This document shows, one piece after another, positions 40,196 to 48,020 of a DNA stretch of 64,000 bases. The position numbers and the translations under genes are program-made. Numbering within the stretch: the stretch's first letter is position 1; every line of letters begins with the position of its first letter. The notes below the pieces were generated by a model. That model did no database searches. It worked only from the letters and a program-made list of their open reading frames with translations, and was not told where the DNA came from. The DNA comes from Providencia huaxiensis (GTDB taxonomy: Bacteria; Pseudomonadota; Gammaproteobacteria; Enterobacterales; Enterobacteriaceae). The stretch is from assembly GCF_002843235.3 (NCBI RefSeq), contig NZ_CP031123.2, positions 4,278,001 to 4,342,000 of the forward strand, in the 5' to 3' direction.

Positions 40196-41191
40196 ATGAA
40201 GAAAAGAAGACCTTCTTTGCAGGATGTTGCCGACCAAGTTGGCGTCACGAAAATGACGGTGAGCCGTTTTTTACGAAACCCAGAGCAGGTTTCAGAAGCT
40301 CTGCGTGATAAAATTGCTCAGGCGGTGGAGGCTTCCGGGTATATTCCGAATAAAGCTCCCGATATTTTATCGAATGCAACCAGCCATGCCATCGGGGTGT
40401 TGCTTCCTTCATTAACTAACCAAGTTTTCGCCGAAGTGATCCGTGGAATTGAAGCCGTGACAGACCGCCATGGCTACCAAACCATGCTCGCTCACTATGG
40501 CTATTTGCCCGAAAAAGAAGAGGAGCGGCTGACTTCGCTACTTTCTTATAATATTGATGGTGTGATTTTAGCTGAACGAACCCATACAGAGAGAACGCTG
40601 CGTATGCTTAAAACTGCGGGGATCCCTGTGGTTGAAATTATGGATAGCGTTTCTCCTTGCCTAGATATTGCAGTGGGTATTGATAACTTTGAAGCGTCCC
40701 GCCAAATGACTCGGGCGATGATTGAGCGCGGCTGCCGTAAGGTTGTGTATTTAGGCGCAAGGCATGATGAGCGTACTTTTATCCGCCTGAAAGGTTATGA
40801 GCAGGCCATGCTCGATGCCAATCTTGAACCACGTAATGTGATGACACAGGCTAGCTCATCGTATTCGTTAGGCGCTCAATTGTTGCACGATTGCCGTGAT
40901 AAGTATCCAGATACTGACGGCTTATTTTGTACCAATGATGACTTAGCAATAGGGGCTATTTTTGAATGCCAACGTTTAGGTATTCAAATTCCACAAGATC
41001 TCGCTATTTCAGGTTTCCACGGCCATGATGTAGGGCAAGTGATGACTCCAAAACTGGCGAGTATTTTGACGCCAAGGGACCAAATGGGGCGTAAGGCGGC
41101 AGAAGTCTTGTTGGCGAGAATGTCTGGTAAGAAGCTAACGGATACGCATTTTGATGTGGGGTTTTCTGTTCTCACTGGCGAAAGTATCTAA
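40196..41191 (+). CDS. gntR: Gluconate utilization repressor GntR (LacI family)
   Basis: A 331-residue LacI-family repressor, the same length as E. coli GntR. The N-terminal helix-turn-helix is SLQDVADQVGVTKMTVSRFLRNPEQVS. The C-terminal periplasmic-binding fold (AIGVLLPSLTNQVFAEVIRGIE, GCRKVVYLGARHDERT, DGLFCTNDDLAIGAIFEC) binds gluconate. It should repress gntKU and edd-eda, both preceded by consensus operators in this window. An ERIC element begins three bases after its stop. Confidence 0.95.
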   Translation: MKKRRPSLQDVADQVGVTKMTVSRFLRNPEQVSEALRDKIAQAVEASGYIPNKAPDILSNATSHAIGVLLPSLTNQVFAEVIRGIEAVTDRHGYQTMLAHYGYLPEKEEERLTSLLSYNIDGVILAERTHTERTLRMLKTAGIPVVEIMDSVSPCLDIAVGIDNFEASRQMTRAMIERGCRKVVYLGARHDERTFIRLKGYEQAMLDANLEPRNVMTQASSSYSLGAQLLHDCRDKYPDTDGLFCTNDDLAIGAIFECQRLGIQIPQDLAISGFHGHDVGQVMTPKLASILTPRDQMGRKAAEVLLARMSGKKLTDTHFDVGFSVLTGESI

Positions 41192-41193
41192 TC

Positions 41194-41316
41194 TCCCGTC
41201 ATACTTCAAATTATAGGGGTGTTGGCTGCTCTCGGCTACTCAGGTCACATACTTATGTATGCTCCCTGAGATATCCTCGCTTTGCCGCCTACCTATAATT
41301 CGAATTATTTAGGGAG
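41194..41316. repeat. ERIC element after gntR
   Basis: It begins CCGTCATACTTCAAATTAT, has central CATACTTATGTATG, and ends TTCGAATTATTTAGGGAG. About 123 bp, full length, starting three bases after the gntR stop. Confidence 0.87.
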
Positions 41317-41386
41317 ATGCAGAGAGAAAATAGACTTTTCGTCCTCCACTTTATTTAATTTTTTGAAAAATAAAGTTTAAATATAC

Positions 41387-41463
41387 TTTTTTGTTTTTTG
41401 TTTTTTGTTTTTTGTTTTTTGTTTTTTGTTTTTTGTTTTTTGTTTTTTGTTTTTTGTTTTTTG
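41387..41463. repeat. Perfect 11-copy heptanucleotide repeat (TTTTTTG)n
   Basis: Eleven uninterrupted TTTTTTG units (77 bp). The array lies about 220 bp upstream of the gntK start and about 135 bp upstream of the GntR operators. It is intergenic. Copy number is likely to vary by slippage. Confidence 0.95.
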
Positions 41464-41529
41464 CTATTGCTGTTTTTTTTTATTTGCGAGTTTTGCTTTG
41501 TTCTTCACCTGCCTCTTCTGAAGTCAGAT

Positions 41530-41545
41530 TGAGAGTATCATCACA
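41530..41545. promoter_or_regulatory. CRP-like site upstream of gntK
   Basis: TGAGA, six bases, TCACA: nine of ten core positions match CRP. It is 55-70 bp upstream of the GntR operators, a sensible activator position. Confidence 0.5.
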
Positions 41546-41599
41546 GATCTGTTCTCTTCTTCACCAATTTGATTGCCAAATAAATCCGCACTGATGATA

Positions 41600-41615
41600 A
41601 TGTTACCCGTAACTT
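41600..41615. promoter_or_regulatory. GntR operator 1 upstream of gntK
   Basis: ATGTTACCCGTAACTT differs from the GntR palindrome at few positions. It shares two bases with the next operator. Confidence 0.8.
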
Positions 41616-41629
41616 GTTACCGGTAACAA
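41614..41629. promoter_or_regulatory. GntR operator 2 upstream of gntK
   Basis: TTGTTACCGGTAACAA is a perfect palindrome with the GntR core TGTTACCGGTAACA. It is 54 bp before the gntK start, so it should overlap the promoter or early transcript. Confidence 0.88.
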
Positions 41630-41682
41630 ATGCCGGTTTTTAACTAAAGCCAGGACAATAGTGAATATCTGAGGAGTTTCCT

Positions 41683-42222
41683 ATGAATGATACCCAAAAA
41701 CAAAACTATACATTTGTACTAATGGGGGTATCGGGTAGTGGTAAGTCTGCTGTTGCTACCGGTGTTGCACAGCAACTACAAGCTGCCTTCCTTGATGGTG
41801 ACTTTCTTCACCCTAAATCAAATATTTTAAAAATGGCATCGGGTCACGCATTAAATGATGACGACCGTAAACCTTGGTTAGTCGCATTAAATAATGCCAT
41901 TTTTGCAATGCAAAGAACCAATAAGGTATCGCTGGTGGTTAGCTCCGCACTGAAAAAAAGCTATCGCGATATCTTAAGAGAGGGGAACCATAACCTCTAT
42001 TTTATTTACCTAAAAGGTGATGCGGTTGTTATTGAAGAGAGATTGAAAGCACGTAAAGGGCATTTCTTTAAGCCTGAAATGCTGAAATCGCAATTTGATG
42101 CTTTACAAGAACCTGGTGCGGATGAACCTGATGTGCAGGTTGTTGATATTCGACCATCCTTAGAGAACGTGATTGAAAATACGTGTTCTACTATTCGTAA
42201 GATTGTCGCTGGAGATAACTAA
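41683..42222 (+). CDS. gntK: Gluconokinase GntK
   Basis: GntK phosphorylates gluconate to 6-phosphogluconate, the substrate of Edd. The 179-residue protein has the P-loop GVSGSGKSAVA, the gluconate-binding DGDFLHPKSNILKMASGHALNDDDRKPWL and the adenine-binding VVSSALKKSYRDILR. A good GAGGAG-type ribosome site precedes the ATG. Its stop codon overlaps the start of gntU. Confidence 0.96.
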   Translation: MNDTQKQNYTFVLMGVSGSGKSAVATGVAQQLQAAFLDGDFLHPKSNILKMASGHALNDDDRKPWLVALNNAIFAMQRTNKVSLVVSSALKKSYRDILREGNHNLYFIYLKGDAVVIEERLKARKGHFFKPEMLKSQFDALQEPGADEPDVQVVDIRPSLENVIENTCSTIRKIVAGDN

Positions 42223-43577
42223 TGAATACCCCAGAAACATTAAGCACGTTAACGCTCGTGCTAACGGCAGTTGGCTCTGTCGTTTTACTGCTCTTTTTAG
42301 TGATGTATGCTCGTTTACACGCATTTGTCGCGCTAATGATCGTTTCTATTGGCGCGGGTTTATTCTCCGGCATGCCAGTACAACAGATCACTGAAACCAT
42401 GCAAAAAGGTATGGCGGGAACCTTAGGTTTCCTTGCTATTGTGGTGGCGCTTGGGGCAATGTTCGGTAAAATTTTACATGAAACAGGTGCGTTAGACCAA
42501 ATAGCGAATAAGCTACTTAATCTGTTCGGTGAAAAGAATGCTCACTATGCAGTGGGTGTCGCAGGGTTGATTTGTGCGCTACCGCTTTTCTTTGATGTGG
42601 CTATTGTCTTGTTAATTGGCGTGGTGTTTGCGGTAGCGAACCGTACTGGCCATAACGTTGTCCGCCTTGCTATCCCTCTATTTGCTGGTGTTGCCGCCGC
42701 GGCAGCGTTCTTATTACCGGGACCAACACCGATGTTGGTTGCATCACAAATGGGCGCGGATTATGGCTGGATGATTTTAATTGGCCTGTGTGCTGCTATC
42801 CCTGGCATGATTTTGGCAGGCCCTTTATTTGGTAAATTTATCAGTAATTATGTTCATATTGATATCCCTGCGGATTATCAAGCGCCAAATACAGAACATG
42901 GCAAAATGCCAAGCTTTGGATTTAGCTTGTGTTTAGTGCTTTTCCCATTGGTATTAGTGGGTTTAAAAACAATCGGGACTCATTTAGTTGAAAAAGGAAC
43001 TACTCTTGAGCATTGGTTAGAGTTTATCGGTCACCCTTTCACTGCCTTATTGTTAGCGTGTTTACTGGCGATTTATGGCCTAGGCTTCCGTTATGGTATG
43101 GATAAAGAAAAAGTCATGGCGATTTGTTCTGCTGCGATCCAACCTGCTGGGATCATTTTACTTGTGACCGGTGCTGGTGGCGTATTCAAACAAATTTTGG
43201 TGGACTCAGGTGTCGGTCCCGCGCTAGGTGACTCTTTAATTGGTGCAGGTTTACCTATTGCGGTTGCTTGTTTTGTATTAGCGGGGGCGGTACGTGTTAT
43301 TCAAGGGTCAGCAACCGTTGCATGTTTAACTGCTGTAGGTTTAGTGTTACCTGTTATCAGTGAGTTAGGCTACTCAGGCGCACAGCTGGCAGCATTAGCC
43401 GTTTGCATCTCTGGTGGGTCATTAATCTTAAGCCATGTGAATGACTCTGGCTTCTGGCTATATGGGAAATTTACTGGTGCAACTGAAGCACAAACGCTAA
43501 AAACGTGGACGGTAATGGAAACTATCCTTGGTACGACAGGGGCAATTGTCGGCATGGTGTTCTTTATGTTCTTGTAA
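42222..43577 (+). CDS. gntU: Gluconate permease GntU
   Basis: A 451-residue GntP-family gluconate:H+ symporter with about 12-14 membrane helices. Its N-terminal TLTLVLTAVGSVVLLLFLVMYARLHAF and the segment LVPGP-like FLLPGPTPMLVASQMGADYGWMI agree closely with E. coli GntU. The C-terminal SHVNDSGFWLYGKFTGATEAQTLKTW is the family hallmark. It overlaps gntK by one base, giving the gntKU pair, and ends at a terminator. Confidence 0.94.
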   Translation: MNTPETLSTLTLVLTAVGSVVLLLFLVMYARLHAFVALMIVSIGAGLFSGMPVQQITETMQKGMAGTLGFLAIVVALGAMFGKILHETGALDQIANKLLNLFGEKNAHYAVGVAGLICALPLFFDVAIVLLIGVVFAVANRTGHNVVRLAIPLFAGVAAAAAFLLPGPTPMLVASQMGADYGWMILIGLCAAIPGMILAGPLFGKFISNYVHIDIPADYQAPNTEHGKMPSFGFSLCLVLFPLVLVGLKTIGTHLVEKGTTLEHWLEFIGHPFTALLLACLLAIYGLGFRYGMDKEKVMAICSAAIQPAGIILLVTGAGGVFKQILVDSGVGPALGDSLIGAGLPIAVACFVLAGAVRVIQGSATVACLTAVGLVLPVISELGYSGAQLAALAVCISGGSLILSHVNDSGFWLYGKFTGATEAQTLKTWTVMETILGTTGAIVGMVFFMFL

Positions 43578-43603
43578 TGTGCTTCATAAAAAGGTAATCA
43601 AAG

Positions 43604-43628
43604 CGCCCACAATCAAGTGGGCGTTTTT
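43604..43628 (+). terminator. gntU terminator
   Basis: CGCCCAC / GTGGGCG stem, six-base loop, then five T. It lies about 30 bp after gntU and just before the IS200 element. Confidence 0.92.
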
Positions 43629-43639
43629 GTTGTGTATAG

Positions 43640-44340
43640 AAAACCCCCAGCTAGGCTGGGGGTTCCGTAAAGCTTTCAGCTTTGAATAAGATATTAAAAC
43701 CCCTTTTGATTTGTTAAAACACCTTGCGGTCTGGCAACTGCAAGAGTCAAACAAAAAATCAAAAGGGGGTCCCAATGGGGGACGAAAAGAGCTTAGCGCA
43801 TACACGATGGAATTGTAAATATCACATTGTTTTTGCCCCAAAGTATAGAAGGCAAGTTTTCTACGGTGAAAAACGTAGGGCGATAGGTAGTATTTTAAGG
43901 AAATTGTGTGAGTGGAAAAATGTCAGGATAGTGGAGGCAGAATGTTGTGTTGACCACATACACATGCTTCTAGAAATCCCACCCAAGATGAGTGTTTCGA
44001 GCTTTATGGGGTATTTAAAAGGAAAAAGCAGTCTAATGCTTTATGAGCAATTTGGGGATTTAAAGTTTAAATATCGAAATAGAGAGTTTTGGTGCAGAGG
44101 GTACTATGTTGATACGGTAGGAAAGAATACGAAACGAATACAAGAATATATAAAACATCAGTTAGAACAGGATAAATTGGGAGAGCAATTGTCGCTCCCC
44201 TATCCGGGCAGCCCGTTTACGGGCCGTAAGTAATCCATAGATGCAAATGTCAGAGCCGTTATGCGCCTGTTAGGGCGCGGCTGGTAACAAAGCCTTATAG
44301 GCGCATATTAAAAACCTCCGGCTATGCCGGAGGATATTTA
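43640..44340 (+). mobile_element. IS200/IS605-family insertion sequence (IS200 type, intact)
   Basis: About 700 bp bounded by subterminal hairpins: CCCCCAGC/GCTGGGGG at 43644-43662 and CCTCCGGC/GCCGGAGG at 44315-44333. There are no terminal inverted repeats, and a single Y1 transposase gene is present. An internal long stem pairs CCCCTTTTGATTTGTT (43700) with the complement ending at 43768. It covers the tnpA ribosome site, the known device that keeps IS200 transposase low. Exact ends are estimated from the hairpins. Confidence 0.9.
43775..44233 (+). CDS. tnpA: IS200-type transposase TnpA (Y1/HUH)
   Basis: A 152-residue single-strand transposase. It has the HUH motif in CCVDHIHMLLEIP and the catalytic tyrosine in NTKRIQEYIKHQ, and begins MGDEKSLAHTRWNCKYHIVFAPKYRRQ. 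The ATG at 43775 follows AAAGGGGGT, which an upstream hairpin can hide. It is full length, with no frameshift, so it is probably functional. Confidence 0.94.
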   Translation: MGDEKSLAHTRWNCKYHIVFAPKYRRQVFYGEKRRAIGSILRKLCEWKNVRIVEAECCVDHIHMLLEIPPKMSVSSFMGYLKGKSSLMLYEQFGDLKFKYRNREFWCRGYYVDTVGKNTKRIQEYIKHQLEQDKLGEQLSLPYPGSPFTGRK

Positions 44341-44341
44341 T

Positions 44342-46327
44342 TTAGCTTAAGCTAATTTTAGGAATGATAATTTCATTGTGGGGTTGTGGGGCGTTAATGT
44401 GTTTAACATGGCCCGGTGATAGCGCAATATGCTTCGTAAAAAATGAGGTCAGCCCTAAGTCGTGAGTAGAAAAGAAAATAATTGATTTATCTAATTCAAA
44501 CTCTTGTTTTATTAATTGTAAAAATGAGAGCGCATCAGAGGTTGCCATAAATGATGTTGATTCGTCTAAGAATATCATTTCAGGTTGTTTTATCAGTGCA
44601 AGAACGAGCTGTAACTTTTGTTTTTCCCCTGTAGAGGCAGCGATGTCGGTGACGAGTGTGTCGTCTAAGGTTTCTTTGCTAATCAGTAAGGTTGGGCAAC
44701 ATAATTTGGTCAGGCGAACAATCGTATTGTTATCGAAAACACCGTAGAAATTAAAATTGTCACGTATGCTGCCATGAATAAATGTTGAAATACCATTATG
44801 GTAGGCAATTTTTTCTGTTAAAAAGGATTGGGAAATTTCATCAATTCCAATACTATTGATTGTAATATCCCCTGAAGAGTATTCCGAAGTCCCACATAAT
44901 GCTTTCATTAAAGATGTCTTTCCTACCCCTGAAATACCAGTAATACCGATAACATCACCGGGTTTGGCTTCAATATTGAGCTGGTTAATAATGGTTTTAC
45001 CATTAATATTAACGCTAAGATTTTTTGCACTAAAATGCTTTATCGAATCTGTTGCTATGCCATCTACTTTGAAATGGATAAGTGGATTGTTTTTTAGCTG
45101 ATCAATACTGGATTTGATATGAAATAGATGTGTTTTCACCATAAATAAGCGATTAATTGCACTTGTAATTGCACCTGAAAGTCGGCCATTAATGATCATT
45201 ACAGCGATAACGGAGGCCAAACTTAAACTCCCTTCACCAATAGCTAAATAGCTAGCCACGTACATGATAATCATGGATAGAAACGTATTTACTTTGATGA
45301 TTTCCATCCAATGGTGGTTTGCCTCATTCAGTTTTAATTTTATTTTTTCATCTTCATTGGTTTTTGTACTGATGTACTGCTTAAAGTGGTTATCTCTGGC
45401 GAAATACAGCTCATGTTTTTTCTGTTCTAACGAGTAGTACATGGCTGATTTTTCATAGTTTAAGGTATTCGCTCGAAGCATATTTTTATAGGAAAGGAAG
45501 CGGACATGTAGACATAAAAAGATAAGCCCAGCGTAATAGCTCAATAGCAATAATGAATAAAAACCTAGCATGCCAAAAATACAAAATGAAAATAAAATGG
45601 CTAAACCGATATCATAAATAATTTGTGGTTTGATTTCCCATACCTGTAAAATCGATGCTTCGGCAGTTCTCACTTTAATCGAGGCACTTTTACAACTAGA
45701 CTGCTTTAATAAATTAACAAAGTAACGATTAAAAATGCTGATGTTAAGCTTTGTTTTTTTTATATTCTGTTCATGAATAATGTGTTTAATAAAGAACTCT
45801 AAGCCAATAACAACAATGAAAATAAAACTAATATATAAGATTGAGCTTATGGACTCACTGTAAACTAATCGTGAGTTAAAAAGATTTGAATATAAAGGTA
45901 ATAACAGTGCAAATACAATTAAAGGTAATGAAAATAAACTGGATTTTGGGGTTAACTTAATTAGTGATGTGTATATACTCTCTTCATTCAATGTGTTTTC
46001 ACTCGCAGAGAATGAAAATAAGTTTTTACTTTCAATTAGTTGTTGCGTTATTGTGGTGTCAGTTGTGAGGTTGGTTAGCTGGCCCTTATGATTTTTAATG
46101 ATAATGTACTTTCCATTTTCTATTTCCATAATGAAGAGAGCGGGCAGATTTTTTTCACTAAAATCAGAAATGGAAACATATTGATAAGTGAAAAAATCAT
46201 TATTAATAAATTCATTTATATTATTTAATATATATTTATTATCATACGATAGGGCGGGAGAGATAAATGACTCCCCTAATATCTTAAAATATTGGTTAAT
46301 GACATCATGGAAACTACTTTCTTTCAT
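44342..46327 (-). CDS. Type I secretion ABC exporter (SiiF/LapB-like)
   Basis: A 661-residue fused permease-ATPase. The first 130 residues look like a C39-like domain without an evident catalytic cysteine (LPALFIMEIENGKYIIIKNHKG), which in such exporters binds the substrate. A six-helix membrane domain follows (about 145-420). The ATPase has Walker A GISGVGKTSL, a degenerate signature ASTGEKQKLQL, Walker B MIFLDES and the H-loop in STHD. An in-frame GTG at 46336 is possible, but the ATG at 46327 is preferred. It ends the operon, and its stop abuts the IS200 right end. By context it exports the Ig-repeat adhesin. Confidence 0.85.
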   Translation of the reverse strand: MKESSFHDVINQYFKILGESFISPALSYDNKYILNNINEFINNDFFTYQYVSISDFSEKNLPALFIMEIENGKYIIIKNHKGQLTNLTTDTTITQQLIESKNLFSFSASENTLNEESIYTSLIKLTPKSSLFSLPLIVFALLLPLYSNLFNSRLVYSESISSILYISFIFIVVIGLEFFIKHIIHEQNIKKTKLNISIFNRYFVNLLKQSSCKSASIKVRTAEASILQVWEIKPQIIYDIGLAILFSFCIFGMLGFYSLLLLSYYAGLIFLCLHVRFLSYKNMLRANTLNYEKSAMYYSLEQKKHELYFARDNHFKQYISTKTNEDEKIKLKLNEANHHWMEIIKVNTFLSMIIMYVASYLAIGEGSLSLASVIAVMIINGRLSGAITSAINRLFMVKTHLFHIKSSIDQLKNNPLIHFKVDGIATDSIKHFSAKNLSVNINGKTIINQLNIEAKPGDVIGITGISGVGKTSLMKALCGTSEYSSGDITINSIGIDEISQSFLTEKIAYHNGISTFIHGSIRDNFNFYGVFDNNTIVRLTKLCCPTLLISKETLDDTLVTDIAASTGEKQKLQLVLALIKQPEMIFLDESTSFMATSDALSFLQLIKQEFELDKSIIFFSTHDLGLTSFFTKHIALSPGHVKHINAPQPHNEIIIPKISLS

Positions 46328-46766
46328 TTTCTTCACTCTTCAGGAAGCAAGCGTTAACACCTTGATTATCTTCAATAGGTTTCAATGCTTTAATGTGTAC
46401 ATTAGGCGTGCTTTTCTTAATTAATACGGTGTTATAAATGGTGTAGGTCATTGCCACATCAAAAGAGATGTTATTTCCATAACTGCAATAGATATCAATA
46501 GATTTAACCTTTTTATGGTCAATGAATTTGATGGTGTCATGGCTAAATATTAACGACTTCATGATGTTCTTGCCATTGCCATTATTACTATCGGTATTTA
46601 TAGATGCAGAAGCTTCAGTGTTGCTGTTATCAATTCCTATCAATGCTGCTTTACCTTTATTTTCTTCAGCGGCCATCGTACTTGATAACACATTTGCTAA
46701 AAGTACGGCCATAAGTAATGTCATGGTTGCTACAGCAGCAGATAATGCAGAAATAAAACCTAACAT
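46314..46766 (-). CDS. Small membrane-anchored protein of the secretion operon (unrecognised)
   Basis: A 150-residue protein that I do not recognise. It has one N-terminal hydrophobic helix (ISALSAAVATMTLLMAVLLANVL), then a Ser/Asn-rich linker (SNTEASASINTDSNNGNGKN). A periplasmic domain with two cysteines (DIYCSYG, VNACFLK) completes it. It sits between the HlyD-like and ABC genes and overlaps the latter, so it is translated with the secretion machine. The six-gene sii locus of SPI-4 has no counterpart that I know. An assembly or anchoring role is only a guess. Confidence 0.7.
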   Translation of the reverse strand: MLGFISALSAAVATMTLLMAVLLANVLSSTMAAEENKGKAALIGIDNSNTEASASINTDSNNGNGKNIMKSLIFSHDTIKFIDHKKVKSIDIYCSYGNNISFDVAMTYTIYNTVLIKKSTPNVHIKALKPIEDNQGVNACFLKSEENERK

Positions 46767-46769
46767 AGG

Positions 46770-48020
46770 TCACCAAACGTTAAATGTAATGTTATCGCTA
46801 ATTAATGCGGTTAAATAATGAAGCACTGAAATCTCTTTACTCGAGATATAGAGCATCACCGGTAGGCCATCATGCTCTGGAAGGAGCACAGTATTTTGTT
46901 CCGGTGTAATTTGTACGGAATAATAGCGCTCTTGGTTGGCTCGTTCCCTATCACTAAAGGAGTCAGCACTGATTTTTGTGACTTTTCCGTTAATGATTTT
47001 TTTAAATCCAGGGGAGTTCACCACAATTTTTGCTGGCAACTGTTGCGTTATAAAAGGACGATATTTCGCTAATACTTTACCTTCAATGACCCGTGTATTT
47101 TGCTGTTTTTTAATTACCATGACTAAATTTGAGGCTTCAACGTAAGAGCCTTTTTCTAAATCTTTTTCGATACTTAATACAACCCCATCTGCTGGCGATA
47201 GTACGCTATTTGCTCTTATTTTATTGCGAAGTAATTCCATCTGGCCGCTGTTTTCTAATTTCTCTTTTTTTAGCCGATTAAGTAGAGTTTCATTTTCTTG
47301 GATTTCACCGATAAGCCGTGCAGTATATTTCTTTTCTAGCAGTGAGATTTCTCGCAATAGCCCTTGAGCATTTAATTCACCTGATGTCATCAATGCGGTG
47401 GTACGGCTAATTTCAGCATTATTATTGAGTTTTTCAATTTCAGGAGCTCTTGCATTCTTTAATAATAAGTCCTTTTTTTTCAATATGTTAATCTGATTCT
47501 CTAATTCACTAGACTCTTTAACTTGTGAGATATATTTATCTCTTAAGTTGCTTATCTCCATGCGTAAGAGAACGTGACCGTAAAGCTCTCTATAAGCACT
47601 TAACGTTTGACTCTGTAAGCCCTTTGCAAAGAAAAAATATTCAGATTCTGTACTTATGCTTCCATCAAGGATTTTATTTAATAGCTTTTTATTTTCTTCT
47701 AATTCATCAATGCGTTCATTAGCAAAAGTAACGAGGTTGGTTAAGGTTTTTTCTTGATGAAACGCATCTAGATTCGTATAGGAAAATAAAATCTGATCTT
47801 TCTCTACCTTATCGCCGGTTTTAATCGCGAATTGATTAATAAATCCAGATGCAGGACTTACTATTTCTAGCCGATTGGAGACCCCTGAGATGATACCCTC
47901 TCCAGGAGAGGATATTTCTATTTCAGCTAATAAAATATATCCGATGAACAATGATGTGATACCTAGGAATATTTTTAATTTTTTAGGGATTTGGTTCAGT
48001 TTATTTAGATAACGTTTCAA
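46770..48020 (-). CDS. HlyD-family periplasmic adaptor (SiiD-like)
   Basis: A 416-residue membrane fusion protein. It has one N-terminal helix (IFLGITSLFIGYILLAEI), a lipoyl half-motif (EIVSPASGFINQFAIKTGDKVEKDQILF) and a long coiled-coil hairpin at about residues 80-255. The second lipoyl half follows (NSVLSPADGVVLSIEKDLEKGSYV), then a beta-barrel. It links the inner membrane ABC exporter to the TolC-like channel. The only start in frame near the upstream stop is TTG at 48020 with GGGAAG before it, overlapping the preceding gene by 20 bp, which implies coupled translation. Confidence 0.88.
   Translation of the reverse strand: MKRYLNKLNQIPKKLKIFLGITSLFIGYILLAEIEISSPGEGIISGVSNRLEIVSPASGFINQFAIKTGDKVEKDQILFSYTNLDAFHQEKTLTNLVTFANERIDELEENKKLLNKILDGSISTESEYFFFAKGLQSQTLSAYRELYGHVLLRMEISNLRDKYISQVKESSELENQINILKKKDLLLKNARAPEIEKLNNNAEISRTTALMTSGELNAQGLLREISLLEKKYTARLIGEIQENETLLNRLKKEKLENSGQMELLRNKIRANSVLSPADGVVLSIEKDLEKGSYVEASNLVMVIKKQQNTRVIEGKVLAKYRPFITQQLPAKIVVNSPGFKKIINGKVTKISADSFSDRERANQERYYSVQITPEQNTVLLPEHDGLPVMLYISSKEISVLHYLTALISDNITFNVW

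Larger units (their letters stand above)
41192..41682. other. gntR-gntK intergenic region
   Basis: A 491-bp gap carrying, in order, an ERIC element, an 11-copy TTTTTTG repeat, a CRP-like site and two overlapping GntR operators before gntK. A short frame through the heptamer encodes only a Phe/Val/Cys/Leu repeat and is not a gene. Confidence 0.75.

Noticed and set aside
41391..41594. Open frame through the TTTTTTG repeat encoding a Phe/Cys/Leu/Val periodic peptide
   Set aside because: It exists only because the heptamer has no stop in that frame. It has no ribosome site and no family resemblance.
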